Source of the DNA: DASXAQ01 sp036406615
GTDB taxonomy: Bacteria; Actinomycetota; UBA4738
Reading direction: 5' to 3'
Length of the DNA stretch: 64,000 bases
Assembly: GCA_036406615.1 (NCBI GenBank)
Contig: DASXAQ010000127.1
Span: forward strand, 1-64,000
Shown here: positions 8,374 to 16,766 of the stretch, one piece after another
Position numbering within the stretch: the stretch's first letter is position 1
Layout of the letters: each line of letters begins with the position of its first letter
Position numbers and translations under genes: made by a program
The notes under the pieces: generated by a model
Database searches by the model: none
Told to the model about the DNA's origin: nothing
What the model saw: only the letters and a program-made list of their open reading frames with translations

Positions 8374-9343
8374 ACCCCCTCTCCCGTCGCGAAACCAAAC
8401 CGCCGGGAAGCGACGCGCGCCGGCCCGGGCGCCCCGCTGCGAGCGATCGCACGGCCTCGACGTGGGAGGCGTCCGGCTCGGCGCCGAGCGTGCGCACCGC
8501 GATGCGAACCACGCGCGACGCGATCGCGTCCGGCAGCTCGGTGAGGTCAGCAGCGCGCAGCCGGACCTCGCCGTCGTCCGGCGGGGACGCGACGTCCGCG
8601 TACGCGCCCGCCGCGATCGCCTCGAGCCAGTCGGCATCGGAGCGAAGCAGCGCTGCCGTGCGCGCCAGCGGTTCGCGCACACCACGGCCGAGCGCGCGCT
8701 CCATGGCCGGGATGACGTTGCGGCGCAGCGCGACGCGAAGGTACGACGGGTCGTCGTTCATCGGGTCCCTTCGCGGCCGCAGCGACAGCGCGCGGCAGAA
8801 CGCGACGGTCTCCTCGCGCCGGACCTCCAGCAGCGGGCGAACGATCCGGTCCGAGCGGGGACGCATCGCGGCCAGCGCCTCCGTTCCCCCGCCGCGCAGC
8901 GCCGCCATCAGCACGGTCTCGGCCTGGTCGTCGAGCGTGTGGCCGACCGCCGCGACGGCGGCGCCTCGTTCCTCCATCACCTCCTCCAGCGATCGGTACC
9001 GCACCGTTCGAGCCCATGCCTCGACCGACTGCCCGCGCGCCGGCTTCGACTCGGCCGTGCGCATCGCGAACGGCACCCCGAGCCCGGCGGCCTGCCGCCG
9101 CACGTAGCCCACGTCGCGATCGGATCCCTCGCGCAGCCGGTGGTCGAAGTGGAAACAGACCAGGTCGATCCGCAGGAGCCGGCGCAGCCGCCAGAGCGCA
9201 TGCAGCAGGCAGATGGAGTCGGGTCCCCCCGAGCAGGCCACGACCACCGTCTGGCCGGGTTCGAACAGCTGGTGCCGGCGGACCGCAGCGGTGACGCGCT
9301 GCAGGACCCTGGCGACCTCCGGCGGACGCCGCGCCGGGGGCAC
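8294..9343 (-). CDS. tilS: tRNA(Ile)-lysidine synthetase
   Basis: 349 residues from a GTG start at 9343, five bases after the upstream stop. It modifies C34 of the minor tRNA-Ile to lysidine so that it reads AUA. The PP-loop ATPase motif is VVVACSGGPDSICLLHAL; HFDHRLREGSDRDVGYVR and GHTLDDQAETVLMAALRGGG follow, the latter being the second family signature. The C-terminal region is short and Arg/Gly-rich. A longer reading frame extends upstream but would lie inside the zincin gene, so GTG 9343 is preferred. Confidence 0.93.
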   Translation of the reverse strand: MPPARRPPEVARVLQRVTAAVRRHQLFEPGQTVVVACSGGPDSICLLHALWRLRRLLRIDLVCFHFDHRLREGSDRDVGYVRRQAAGLGVPFAMRTAESKPARGQSVEAWARTVRYRSLEEVMEERGAAVAAVGHTLDDQAETVLMAALRGGGTEALAAMRPRSDRIVRPLLEVRREETVAFCRALSLRPRRDPMNDDPSYLRVALRRNVIPAMERALGRGVREPLARTAALLRSDADWLEAIAAGAYADVASPPDDGEVRLRAADLTELPDAIASRVVRIAVRTLGAEPDASHVEAVRSLAAGRPGRRASLPGGLVSRRERGYVRVFRAGGPGADAGRVGNAGGRRVR

Positions 9344-9347
9344 GGCG

Positions 9348-10433
9348 CTAGGCCGCGCCGACCCGGGCGATCCAGTCCTGGGGTCGGGAGATCTCCTCCG
9401 GGGTCGGGATGGTCTCGGGGCCGAGCCAGACGCGGTTGAAGCGCTCCATGCCGACCTCCTGCACGACCGAAGCCACGAACCACTCACCCGCGTCGTACTG
9501 GCGCACCTTCGCGTCGAACCCGATCGCCCGCTGGACCAGCCGGTCGGGCCCCGAGCTTCGCCGGCGCTCCCGCAGGGTCCGGCGGAAGGTGTCGACGCCG
9601 CGGATCGCGTCGCGGCCGGCCACGTTCATCACGAAGTTGCCGTGGCCCTCCAGCAGGGCCATCAGCGACTGGATCTCGCGGAACATCCGGCGCTGCTCGG
9701 CGTCCATCAGCAGGAACAGCCACCCGAGGCCGCGCCATTCGACCCGTCCGGCGCGCACCTCCTCCATGGCGCGCCCCAGCCGGCGGACCAGCTCGCGCGC
9801 GTCCAGCTCCAGGGTGGACATGTACGCGTCGATCACCCGCGAGACGTGGGGCCGCAGCCAGGGGACCGATCCGAATTGCAGGCGGTGCGCGACCTCGTGC
9901 AGGGCGATCCACAGGCGGAAGTCGCGCTCCGGAAATCCGTAGCGCCGTTCGACGCCGGCGATGTTCGGGCCGACGAAGTAGATCATGCCGTCGTCGTCGG
10001 GCGGCAGGAACAGGTCGTACTGGCCGAGGACCCGGCGGCCCAGGTATCCCACCAGCGACCCGATCTCGGCGCCCAGCACCTTGCGGCGAACCGAAGTGAC
10101 GGCCGAGTCCGGCTTGGCCGTGACGATCCGGGCCGCGATGGGCTCGAGCAGGGTCTGGAAGCCCCGAAGGTTCGCGCGCAGCCACTCGCTGCGGCTCATC
10201 ACCCACGGGCGCGACGGGTACCCGCCGTGGGTCATCCCCGTGTGTTCGAGGGCGAGTCGCTCCGCTTCGGGGACGACGTCGGCGAAGTCCTCCCGCAGGC
10301 GTGCGCGCTGGACGGCGCTGAGCGTCGGGCCCGGCCCGGCCAGCCGCGAGCCGATCTGTCTCGCGGCGCCCCAGTCGGCCAGGCGGTCGGCCGCAAAGGT
10401 CATCTCGTCGCTGTCGCCGATCGCTCGCGCCAT
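9348..10433 (-). CDS. Zincin-like metallopeptidase, DUF2342 (zincin_2) family
   Basis: 361 residues. The catalytic motif is LWIALHEVAHRLQF at about residue 176, an HExxH with downstream conserved helices. Members are annotated as zinc-dependent metalloproteases or coenzyme F420 biosynthesis-associated proteins, although the function is not established. No signal peptide or membrane segment is visible, so it is probably cytoplasmic. It stands immediately upstream of tilS-hpt, exactly as in mycobacteria. GGGAGCGGG lies upstream of the ATG at 10433. Confidence 0.9.
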   Translation of the reverse strand: MARAIGDSDEMTFAADRLADWGAARQIGSRLAGPGPTLSAVQRARLREDFADVVPEAERLALEHTGMTHGGYPSRPWVMSRSEWLRANLRGFQTLLEPIAARIVTAKPDSAVTSVRRKVLGAEIGSLVGYLGRRVLGQYDLFLPPDDDGMIYFVGPNIAGVERRYGFPERDFRLWIALHEVAHRLQFGSVPWLRPHVSRVIDAYMSTLELDARELVRRLGRAMEEVRAGRVEWRGLGWLFLLMDAEQRRMFREIQSLMALLEGHGNFVMNVAGRDAIRGVDTFRRTLRERRRSSGPDRLVQRAIGFDAKVRQYDAGEWFVASVVQEVGMERFNRVWLGPETIPTPEEISRPQDWIARVGAA

Positions 10434-10486
10434 CGCGCTTTCACCCGCTCCCGCTCGCGCGGCCGCCCTCGGGCCGCGATTCGATC

Positions 10487-11089
10487 CTAGCCTTCAGCCT
10501 TGCGGCGGGCGGCGCGCAGCGCGGCCGCGCGGGCGCGACCCTCGGCGACCCGTCGGTCCGTCCCCTTGTCCAGCTCCTCCTGCAGCACGCGGTCGTGCGT
10601 CTCCTGGTCGGGTTCGACCTCGGGAGGCTTCGGGGACGGGGGCGCGGGTGCCGCGGCGGGCGCTGCCGCGGAGGCTGCTGCCGCGGGGGCTGCTGCCGCC
10701 GGGCCCGGTGCCGCCGCCGGCGGCGCGGCCGCCGCCTGGGCAGGTGCGCCGGCCGGCGCGCCGGCCATGGCCGGCACGGGCGCCGCTGCTGGCTGCGGGG
10801 CAGGGCGCGGCGGCGTCCGTCCGGGCTGTGCCTCGGACTCGTCGCCCGAGAAGGACGGCGCGAAGCGCAGGTACGACACGACGAACAGAGCCGCGATGAT
10901 GATCCCGGCGATCACGCTGGCCACCGCCATCTTGTACGTCCATCCGCCGGTATCCCTGGCAGGCGAGGACGACGGCAGCGGGGTGATGTTGACTTCCTGG
11001 CCGAATGCGACCTCGGGCATCAGCACGAACAGCGCCGCGAAGAAGGCGAGCCACGTCAATCGTCGCCGGATGGACCGGGCGGTGGACAC
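10487..11089 (-). CDS. Secreted/membrane protein with Ala/Pro-rich linker and charged C-terminus
   Basis: 200 residues from GTG 11089. An N-terminal hydrophobic signal (RLTWLAFFAALFVLMPEVAFG) leads to a short exported stretch. A second hydrophobic segment at about residues 53-73 (MAVASVIAGIIIAALFVVSYL) is followed by roughly 80 residues of Ala/Pro repeats and a charged tail (THDRVLQEELDKGTDRR) that probably faces the cytoplasm. I recognise no family. A TACAAT box 8 nt before the GTG suggests a leaderless mRNA and supports this start over a further in-frame codon upstream. Confidence 0.7.
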   Translation of the reverse strand: MSTARSIRRRLTWLAFFAALFVLMPEVAFGQEVNITPLPSSSPARDTGGWTYKMAVASVIAGIIIAALFVVSYLRFAPSFSGDESEAQPGRTPPRPAPQPAAAPVPAMAGAPAGAPAQAAAAPPAAAPGPAAAAPAAAASAAAPAAAPAPPSPKPPEVEPDQETHDRVLQEELDKGTDRRVAEGRARAAALRAARRKAEG

Positions 11090-11097
11090 GGCGCGAG

Positions 11098-11103
11098 ATT
11101 GTA
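11098..11103 (-). promoter_or_regulatory. Putative -10 box for the 10487-11089 gene
   Basis: TACAAT on the minus strand, 8 nt before the GTG at 11089, with no Shine-Dalgarno sequence. Confidence 0.45.
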
Positions 11104-11204
11104 GCAGTGAGCGGCCCGAATCCTGCACCGACAGGTGCGGCACCAACTGGCTCGTCAACATCCTGTTGCCGGAGGCTGACCCGGCGCCGCGTCATCAGGT
11201 GGGC

Positions 11205-11242
11205 CGCGGCCCGGCTCGAGGCAGCGCTCGAGCCGGGCCGCG
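11205..11242 (-). terminator. Perfect 16-bp-stem hairpin after the beta-propeller gene
   Basis: Arms at 11205-11220 (CGCGGCCCGGCTCGAG) and 11227-11242 are perfect complements with a 6-nt loop. It begins 10 bp beyond the stop of the 11252-12382 gene. There is no U-tract, so it would be a GC-type actinobacterial terminator or an mRNA 3' stabiliser. Confidence 0.6.
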
Positions 11243-11251
11243 ACGGCTCGA

Positions 11252-12382
11252 CTACGGCGCGACGACCCTGCGCCACCCCGTTCCGTCGTTGTGAAAGATG
11301 CCGCCCCCGACCGTCCATACGTCGTCGGGCGCGACGCCGTCGACGTCGTCGAACGAGTTCTTGCCGGGAACCGTCACCTGCTGCGCGCCGGCCGCCGTGA
11401 AGCGAACCGTCAGCGCCTTGTTGGTGATCGCGTTCGGGAAGTACGTGCCCACCATCCAGGAGTCGGCCGCGCCGAACGCGACGACGCCCGTCACGATGTC
11501 TCCGGACGTGGGAGAGGGACTGCGCACCGGCGACCAGGCCGACCCATCCCAGTGGATGACGAGCGTCTTTCCGGGAAACGGCTGTCCGGACTGGACGGTG
11601 CCAACCGCCCACACGTCATCGGCGGCGACCGCCGACACGTCGGCGAGGGCCTGTTCGCTCTGGCCGAGGTTCGGGCTGGGGATCCGCGTCCATCGCGAAC
11701 CGTCCCAGTGCATCGTGAGCGTCCCGCCGTCCGAGGAACCGACCGCCCAGACGTCGTCGGCCGAGACCGCGTCGACGGCGTCCAGCTCGGAAAACCCGAC
11801 GTCGGGCAACGACACGATGCTCCAGGCGGACCCGTTCCAGTGCTCCACGAGCGGCCGGTCGCGGGCCGTGCCGCCCGGATCCCAGGCGCCGACGGCCCAG
11901 GCGTCGTCGGCCGAGACGGCCGCCACGCCGGTCAGCACGTCGTTGAACGACCGGTCCGGCGCGTTCGAGAGCGTCCACGCGTTGCCGTCCCAGCGTTCCA
12001 CGACGATCTGCTGGTCGCGAAAGCCCTTGATCCCCTTGTTCCCGACCGCGAACCCATGAGTCGGGTCGGACAGCGACACGTCAACCAGGCCACCCGTCAA
12101 CCCGCCGAACGACGGCGTGGGGAACTCCGTGAAGCGATGCCCGTCCCAGTGCAGGGCCATCCCGATGTCCTCGTCCTGGTCGGCGGGATCGGGACGGCTG
12201 CCCACCACCCACGCGTCGTTGGACGCCAGCACGCCCACCCCCGACGCGGTGCCGGGCAGTTGCCTCAGGGTCGGTGCGGATGCTGCGGACGCGGTCGTTG
12301 CCGAAGCGAAAAGGAGCGCCGCGGCCACGACCATCGCGGAAACGAGGGCGCCGTGGCGGGCGCGAAGAGACGAACGAAGCAT
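11252..12382 (-). CDS. Secreted repeat protein, probable beta-propeller
   Basis: 376 residues with a clear signal peptide (GALVSAMVVAAALLFASATTASAASA). The rest consists of about six repeats of roughly 50 residues, each carrying a version of 'ADDVWAVGxx...HWDGSxWT', for example VSADDVWAVGSSDGGT and VAADDVWAVGTVQSGQ. Repeats of this kind fold as propeller blades in other secreted proteins. No catalytic motif is visible, so a binding or adhesion role is only a guess. It ends at a strong hairpin. A GGGAGGGG lies upstream of the ATG. Together with the neighbouring broken protease it forms an accessory patch. Confidence 0.82.
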   Translation of the reverse strand: MLRSSLRARHGALVSAMVVAAALLFASATTASAASAPTLRQLPGTASGVGVLASNDAWVVGSRPDPADQDEDIGMALHWDGHRFTEFPTPSFGGLTGGLVDVSLSDPTHGFAVGNKGIKGFRDQQIVVERWDGNAWTLSNAPDRSFNDVLTGVAAVSADDAWAVGAWDPGGTARDRPLVEHWNGSAWSIVSLPDVGFSELDAVDAVSADDVWAVGSSDGGTLTMHWDGSRWTRIPSPNLGQSEQALADVSAVAADDVWAVGTVQSGQPFPGKTLVIHWDGSAWSPVRSPSPTSGDIVTGVVAFGAADSWMVGTYFPNAITNKALTVRFTAAGAQQVTVPGKNSFDDVDGVAPDDVWTVGGGIFHNDGTGWRRVVAP

Positions 12383-12511
12383 GAGGACGAACCCCTCCCT
12401 CCCCCCGTGGCCGGCTCATCACCCGGGTTGCGTACGCCCAGGTACCCGGGATGTACGGGCGACACACGCCTGGGGTTCGACCGCGTTCGTCGGAGGGCCG
12501 GCGACGGCGCG

Positions 12512-12542
12512 GCCCGGCTCAGGGCCTTCGTTCGAGCCGGGC
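12512..12542 (-). terminator. Hairpin after the M43 protease
   Basis: Nine-base perfect arms GCCCGGCTC (12512-12520) and GAGCCGGGC (12534-12542) with a 13-nt loop, about 30 bp beyond the restored stop of the protease. No T-run. Confidence 0.45.
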
Positions 12543-12574
12543 GCCCTCCGAAAGGCTTCGTTCAGACGGGCCCG

Positions 12575-13341
12575 CTACTTGCCCCCTCGAAACAGCGTCC
12601 ACTGCTGCTGCATCCGCATGAACTGCCCCTTCGTGAACTGGTTCATGCAGGGGTCGTACGTGTGTCCATGAAGTTGTGGATCGGGTCCAGGCCGGGCGAC
12701 GAGCACGTGTTGCGCCCCGTCGGGAACTGGAACGCGGGCGACGCCTCGGCCGGCGTGTCGGCGACCAGGTCGCCCTGGACGCTGCAGCCACCTTTGAACG
12801 TGTGGAACAGGCCCATCCAGTGACCGACCTCGTGGGTCGCCGTGTCACCCTCGTTGTAGTGCTGGGTGGTCCCGCCCGGTACCGAGCTGAACAGGATCAC
12901 GACACCGTCGTCGGTCGTGTTCGACTGGTAGTCCGACGGAAACGTCGACCACCCGAGCAGGTCGTTGCCCAAGTTGGCGGTGTAGATGTTCAGGTCGTCG
13001 GCCGAGCCCTTCCGCAGCGCGGCCTTGGCCTGCTGCTCGGCGGCCGAGCCCGGACTCATCGTGAACCAGCTCGCGTTCGTCGTGCGATCGACGCCCGCGA
13101 GCACGAACGTCCAGCGCCCCAAGGCATATGCGGCGTTCAGGACGTCCATCTGCGCATCGATCTGCGACTGAGGAATGTCGCCGTTCGGGATGCCCGTGCC
13201 CTTGTTGATGACGTGCACGAAGACGTTGATCGTGGCGCCGCGCGCCGTCGGCCTCGCGTGCACTCCCGCGGCGAATTGCGCGAGCGCATCCCCTTCCGGA
13301 CGACGTGGACGAAGGAGCCTAGCCCGGACAAATCGGCGCAA
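12575..13341 (-). pseudogene. M43 (cytophagalysin/pappalysin-like) zinc metalloprotease, frameshifted
   Basis: The main frame (12643-13341, TTG start) encodes a typical M43 catalytic domain: ATINVFVHVI, NIYTANLGNDLLGWSTFP, the zinc motif THEVGHWMGLFHTF (HExxHxxGxxH) and the Met-turn HNFMD. It then stops early. One base is missing between 12663 and 12664; restoring it turns the Met-turn into the family sequence HNFMDYTYDPCMNQF, continuing through KGQFMRMQQQWTLF to TAG at 12575-12577. The N-terminus lacks a recognisable signal peptide and propeptide, and the start is uncertain: an ATG at 13358 is in another frame, so a second lesion is possible. This is either a decaying gene or a sequencing error. 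Confidence 0.8.
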
Positions 13342-13384
13342 GCAAGGACCATGCGCATGGAGCGAAATCGATAACCTTCGGTTG

Positions 13385-13460
13385 TGGAGCCGGAGCGGGG
13401 AATCGAACCCCGGACCTACGCATTACGAGTGCGTCGCTCTGCCGTCTGAGCTACTCCGGC
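13385..13460 (-). tRNA. tRNA-Thr (anticodon CGT)
   Basis: Cloverleaf on the minus strand. Acceptor arms GCCGGAG and CTCCGGC are fully paired, the D-arm is AGCTCAGACGGCAGAGC-like, and the anticodon stem ACGCA/TGCGT encloses loop CTCGTAA with anticodon CGT (codon ACG). The T-arm contains GGTTCGATTCC, the discriminator base is U, and CCA is genome-encoded (13385-13387). Confidence 0.96.
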
Positions 13461-13473
13461 GATGTGCCGGTCA

Positions 13474-13479
13474 ATTGTA
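13474..13479 (-). promoter_or_regulatory. Putative -10 box of the tRNA-Thr gene
   Basis: TACAAT on the minus strand, 13 nt before the mature tRNA 5' end, which would leave a leader of about 6 nt. Confidence 0.5.
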
Positions 13480-13514
13480 TCGGCCGCCTGCGGGCCGGCT
13501 TCAGGCGAACGTGA

Positions 13515-13532
13515 CGCGGCCTTAAAGCCGCG
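13515..13532 (-). terminator. Small hairpin after holB
   Basis: Arms CGCGGC and GCCGCG with a 6-nt CTTAAA loop, starting about 10 bp beyond the holB stop. The stem is short. Confidence 0.35.
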
Positions 13533-13542
13533 CGACCCGGCG

Positions 13543-14712
13543 TCAGGCGGGGGTCGCCTCCAGCGCGCTGAGCCGAAGGAACAACCGCTCAAGCACCAGA
13601 CGCGCGTTCAGGTTCGTCTCGTCGGCCAGGTCGGCCCGAGCCTCCTCCACCGCGCCCATCGCGAGCGCGGCCGCCGACGCCGACGGTCCGTCGCCCACCA
13701 CCATCGCCGGCCGGTCCAGGTTCACCAGCAGATCGGGCGAGGCACCCGAGCGGACCAGGACGACATCCCGGTACGCACCGGCCAGCGCCAGCAGCGACCA
13801 GTCCAGGAACTCCCGCTCGGCGCGTCGGAGTCGGCGTTCGTGGCGCTCCTGGAGCCGGCGAACGACGCCCTTGAAGGCCTCTTCGGGCCGGCCCCGCTCG
13901 TCCAGGAAGGGCTTGAGCTCCTCCTCCAGCTCGCCGCCCAGGCGCTCGCGAAATCCCTTCGCCGCGGCCGCCAGGTCCTCCGCGGCCCCGAGCGCACCGC
14001 CGGGACCGACGCGAGCGCGTTCCGCGGCGGCCAGGGCCGCATCGCGAAACGCCAGGCCCTGTTCGTCCGCCGCGATCCGCCGCGCCCGCCCGACGTTGCC
14101 GCCCGACAGTCGCGACGCCAGCCGCGCCCGGTCGGTGCCCACGCCCTCGCGCGCGAGCGTGTCCACGACGAACGACTCCGCCAGCGGGGGGAACGAGATC
14201 TCCTGGCAACGCGAGCGGATGGTCTCCGGCAGGTCGTCGACGCGCGCGGACAACAGGACGAAGACCGTGTCACCGGGCGGCTCCTCCAGCACCTTCAACA
14301 GCACGTCCGCGGCCTCGGTGCGCAGCCGATCGGCCTGCAGGACCACCATGACCTTGCGCCCCGGTTCGGGCGGCGTCAGGTGCGCGATGCGAGCGAACCC
14401 GCGGGCCGTGTTGGGGTCGGACGCGTCCTTGCCGACCAGGATGTCCGGCCCGGTCGGCTCCAGCACCGACAGGTTCGGGTGGCGTTCCCCGAGGGCCAGG
14501 CGGCAGTCGCGGCAGTCCCCGCAGCCGCCCTTCGGGCACAGCAGCGCTGCCGCGTACGCGCGGGCGCCGAGCCGCTTGCCCGACCCCTCGGGCCCCGAGA
14601 ACAGGTACGCGTGATGCGGCTGACGCACGGCGCGCGCGAGGAAGGCGGTCGCGCCCTCCTGCCCGGGCACGTCGCGGAGAACCGGGGGCAGGGTCTCGGC
14701 TGCTTCGCTCAC
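13543..14712 (-). CDS. holB: DNA polymerase III subunit delta'
   Basis: 389 residues. It is a clamp-loader ATPase-fold subunit. The Walker A-like FSGPEGSGKRLGARAYAAAL lies near residue 38, followed by the zinc-module cysteines CPKGGCGDCRDC. Then come KVMVVLQADRLRTEAADVLL, LLKVLEEPPGDTVFVLLS and sensor IRSRCQEISFPPL. The GTG start at 14712 overlaps the thymidylate-kinase stop (GTGA), so the two are translationally coupled, the common tmk-holB arrangement. The final 150 residues are the helical collar domain. Confidence 0.94.
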   Translation of the reverse strand: MSEAAETLPPVLRDVPGQEGATAFLARAVRQPHHAYLFSGPEGSGKRLGARAYAAALLCPKGGCGDCRDCRLALGERHPNLSVLEPTGPDILVGKDASDPNTARGFARIAHLTPPEPGRKVMVVLQADRLRTEAADVLLKVLEEPPGDTVFVLLSARVDDLPETIRSRCQEISFPPLAESFVVDTLAREGVGTDRARLASRLSGGNVGRARRIAADEQGLAFRDAALAAAERARVGPGGALGAAEDLAAAAKGFRERLGGELEEELKPFLDERGRPEEAFKGVVRRLQERHERRLRRAEREFLDWSLLALAGAYRDVVLVRSGASPDLLVNLDRPAMVVGDGPSASAAALAMGAVEEARADLADETNLNARLVLERLFLRLSALEATPA

Positions 14713-16739
14713 GTCGGGCCGCCCCGCCCCTGTTCGATGCGCGTGAGCACGCGGTCGAGCGCCTCGCGCACGCGGGCGTGGACGTCTTCCTCGCTTCCCG
14801 ATCCGTCGATCGCGGCGTACCGCTCCGGGTGCTCCTCGGCGATGCGCTGGTACGCGTCGGCGACGCGGCGGTGGAACGCGCCGTCCTCGGATTCGATCCG
14901 GTCGGCGACGCCCTCTGATCGAAGCAGTCCGTAGTCGGGGTCGAGCTCCAGCAGGACCACCAGGTCGGGGAACAGGCCCTGCGTGGCCCACGCGTTCAGC
15001 GTCAACACGTCGGTCTCGCCGAGCCCACGGCCGGCGCCCTGGTAGGCGATCGACGAGTCGACGAAGCGGTCGCAGATCACGACCTTGCCTTCCCCCAGGG
15101 CCGGGCGGATGACGTCGATCACGTGCTGGGCGCGCGACGCGGCGAAGGCCAACGCCTCGGCCCGAGGATCCAGCTTGCCGGTCTTCGGATCCAGCACCAA
15201 CCGTCGGAGCTGCTCGCCGAAGTCGGTCCCGCCGGGCTCGCGCGTCACCAGGACCTCGTGGCCGCGGGACTGGATGTAGTCCCGGGCCTTCTCGATCTGC
15301 GTCCCCTTGCCGGCGCCCTCGACGCCCTCGAACACGATGAACAGTCCCGTGCCGTCCGCCCGCCGGATCGACGGGACCAGCGCGAGCGGCCGGGGCCTGG
15401 CCACGCGGAACCGCCGGAGTCCGCGCCGCGTCGTCGCACCGGCGGCCGCCACGACGCCTGCGCCCACGACCAGCGCGATACGGTAGCCGCCGCCGGGAAG
15501 CGCGTAGTGGTAGATGTGGATCGTGTACGTGCCGATCGCGGTGGCCAGCGCCGGGAAGCCGGCCAGGGAGATGAACAGCGCCGCGCGCACCATCGTCGCC
15601 AGCACGGCGAACGTCCGCCCGCGGAACTGATCGTTCACGTTCTCCTGCAGCATGGTGTAGCCGATCACCCACGCGATGCCCGCGCCCACGCCCATGGGGA
15701 CCGTGAACGCGGCGGCCAGCACGATGGTCGGCATGACGGCCAGGACGAACAGGCACCCGGCAGAGGCCTCCAACGACATGCCGAACCAGCGGTCCTTGTC
15801 GTCGCGGCGCGACAGGACGCCGGCCGCGCCCATACCCGCGCCCATCCCGACGCCGAGCGCGGTCATCAGGATGGCGAACCCGGCGTTCGGAGCGCCCAGC
15901 GAGTACTGGGCGAACGGCGCGCCGACCGACATCACCGAACCCGCGCCGGCGAACGCGATCACGACCCCGACGGTCATCGTCCGCACCAGCGGGCGGTCGC
16001 GAAGGAACCGAACGCCGCTTCGGATGTCGTCCAGCGCCGAGCGCGCCGAAAGCCGGCCCCCGTCGGCCAGCCGCAGCGCCGGGCCCCGCCGCAGATCGAG
16101 GCCCCACACCATCCAGGCCGAGAACAGGAACGTCAGCGAATCGCCCCACAGCGCCAGCGACCACGGGTGCGCCTGCAGGTAGCTGCCACCGAACCCGACC
16201 GCGATGCCGGCCAGCGCCGTGTACACGACGGCGCCGAGTGGCAGCGTTCCGTAGGTCGTGATGAGCCCGACCGAGTTCGCGTTCGACAGCTGGCGCCGCG
16301 GAACCAGGTTCGGCACGCTGGCGTCCTTGGCCGGCGTCCACAGCAGCGACAGGCACTCGATGAAGAACGAGACCAGGAAGATCAGCCACAGCTTCGGCAG
16401 GACCGGCATCAGCGCGTAGAGCGAGCCGCGGGCGATGTCGGCGCTGATCATCACCTTGCGTCGGTCCAGCCGGTCCACCAGCACGCCGGCAAGCGGACCG
16501 AACAGTACCGAAGGCAGCAGCCGGGCCAGCATCACGCCGGCCACTGCCAGGCCGGCCAGCGTCTTGCCGCCGAGGCGCGCGACCATGGTGCTGACGGCGA
16601 CGAATCCCACCCAATCGCCGAGCGAAGAGACCAGCATGGCCCGCCACAGCCGGGAGAACGACGGGTGGATCAGCAGGTCCTTGAGGGTCGCCGGCTTGGT
16701 TCCCCGGAGGGCCGCGATCTCTTCCGCTACCGAGGCCAT
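14709..16739 (-). CDS. tmk: Fused MFS transporter / thymidylate kinase
   Basis: 676 residues in one frame. Residues ~20-430 are a multi-pass MFS permease (FSRLWRAMLVSSLGDWVGF, GPLAGVLVDRLDRRKVM, then about 12 hydrophobic segments). Residues ~455-676 are a complete dTMP kinase: P-loop IVFEGVEGAGKGTQ, VTREPGGTDFGEQLRRL, VICDRFVDSSIAYQGAGRGLG. The kinase makes dTDP. What the permease moves is unknown; a nucleoside or precursor would fit but is speculation. I recall similar fusions from other Actinobacteria. The ATG at 16739 follows a TACGCT box by 7 nt, suggesting a leaderless mRNA. Confidence 0.93.
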   Translation of the reverse strand: MASVAEEIAALRGTKPATLKDLLIHPSFSRLWRAMLVSSLGDWVGFVAVSTMVARLGGKTLAGLAVAGVMLARLLPSVLFGPLAGVLVDRLDRRKVMISADIARGSLYALMPVLPKLWLIFLVSFFIECLSLLWTPAKDASVPNLVPRRQLSNANSVGLITTYGTLPLGAVVYTALAGIAVGFGGSYLQAHPWSLALWGDSLTFLFSAWMVWGLDLRRGPALRLADGGRLSARSALDDIRSGVRFLRDRPLVRTMTVGVVIAFAGAGSVMSVGAPFAQYSLGAPNAGFAILMTALGVGMGAGMGAAGVLSRRDDKDRWFGMSLEASAGCLFVLAVMPTIVLAAAFTVPMGVGAGIAWVIGYTMLQENVNDQFRGRTFAVLATMVRAALFISLAGFPALATAIGTYTIHIYHYALPGGGYRIALVVGAGVVAAAGATTRRGLRRFRVARPRPLALVPSIRRADGTGLFIVFEGVEGAGKGTQIEKARDYIQSRGHEVLVTREPGGTDFGEQLRRLVLDPKTGKLDPRAEALAFAASRAQHVIDVIRPALGEGKVVICDRFVDSSIAYQGAGRGLGETDVLTLNAWATQGLFPDLVVLLELDPDYGLLRSEGVADRIESEDGAFHRRVADAYQRIAEEHPERYAAIDGSGSEEDVHARVREALDRVLTRIEQGRGGPT

Positions 16740-16746
16740 CCGTCAG

Positions 16747-16752
16747 AGCGTA
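16747..16752 (-). promoter_or_regulatory. Putative -10 box for leaderless MFS-tmk mRNA
   Basis: TACGCT on the minus strand, 7 nt before the ATG at 16739, in the 27-bp gap after topA. Confidence 0.45.
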
Positions 16753-16766
16753 GGCGATTCGAGCCG

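Noticed and set aside
13137..13358. ATG 13358 frame as the real N-terminus of the M43 protease
   Set aside because: It gives no convincing signal peptide and would require a second frameshift. It is kept only as a possibility.
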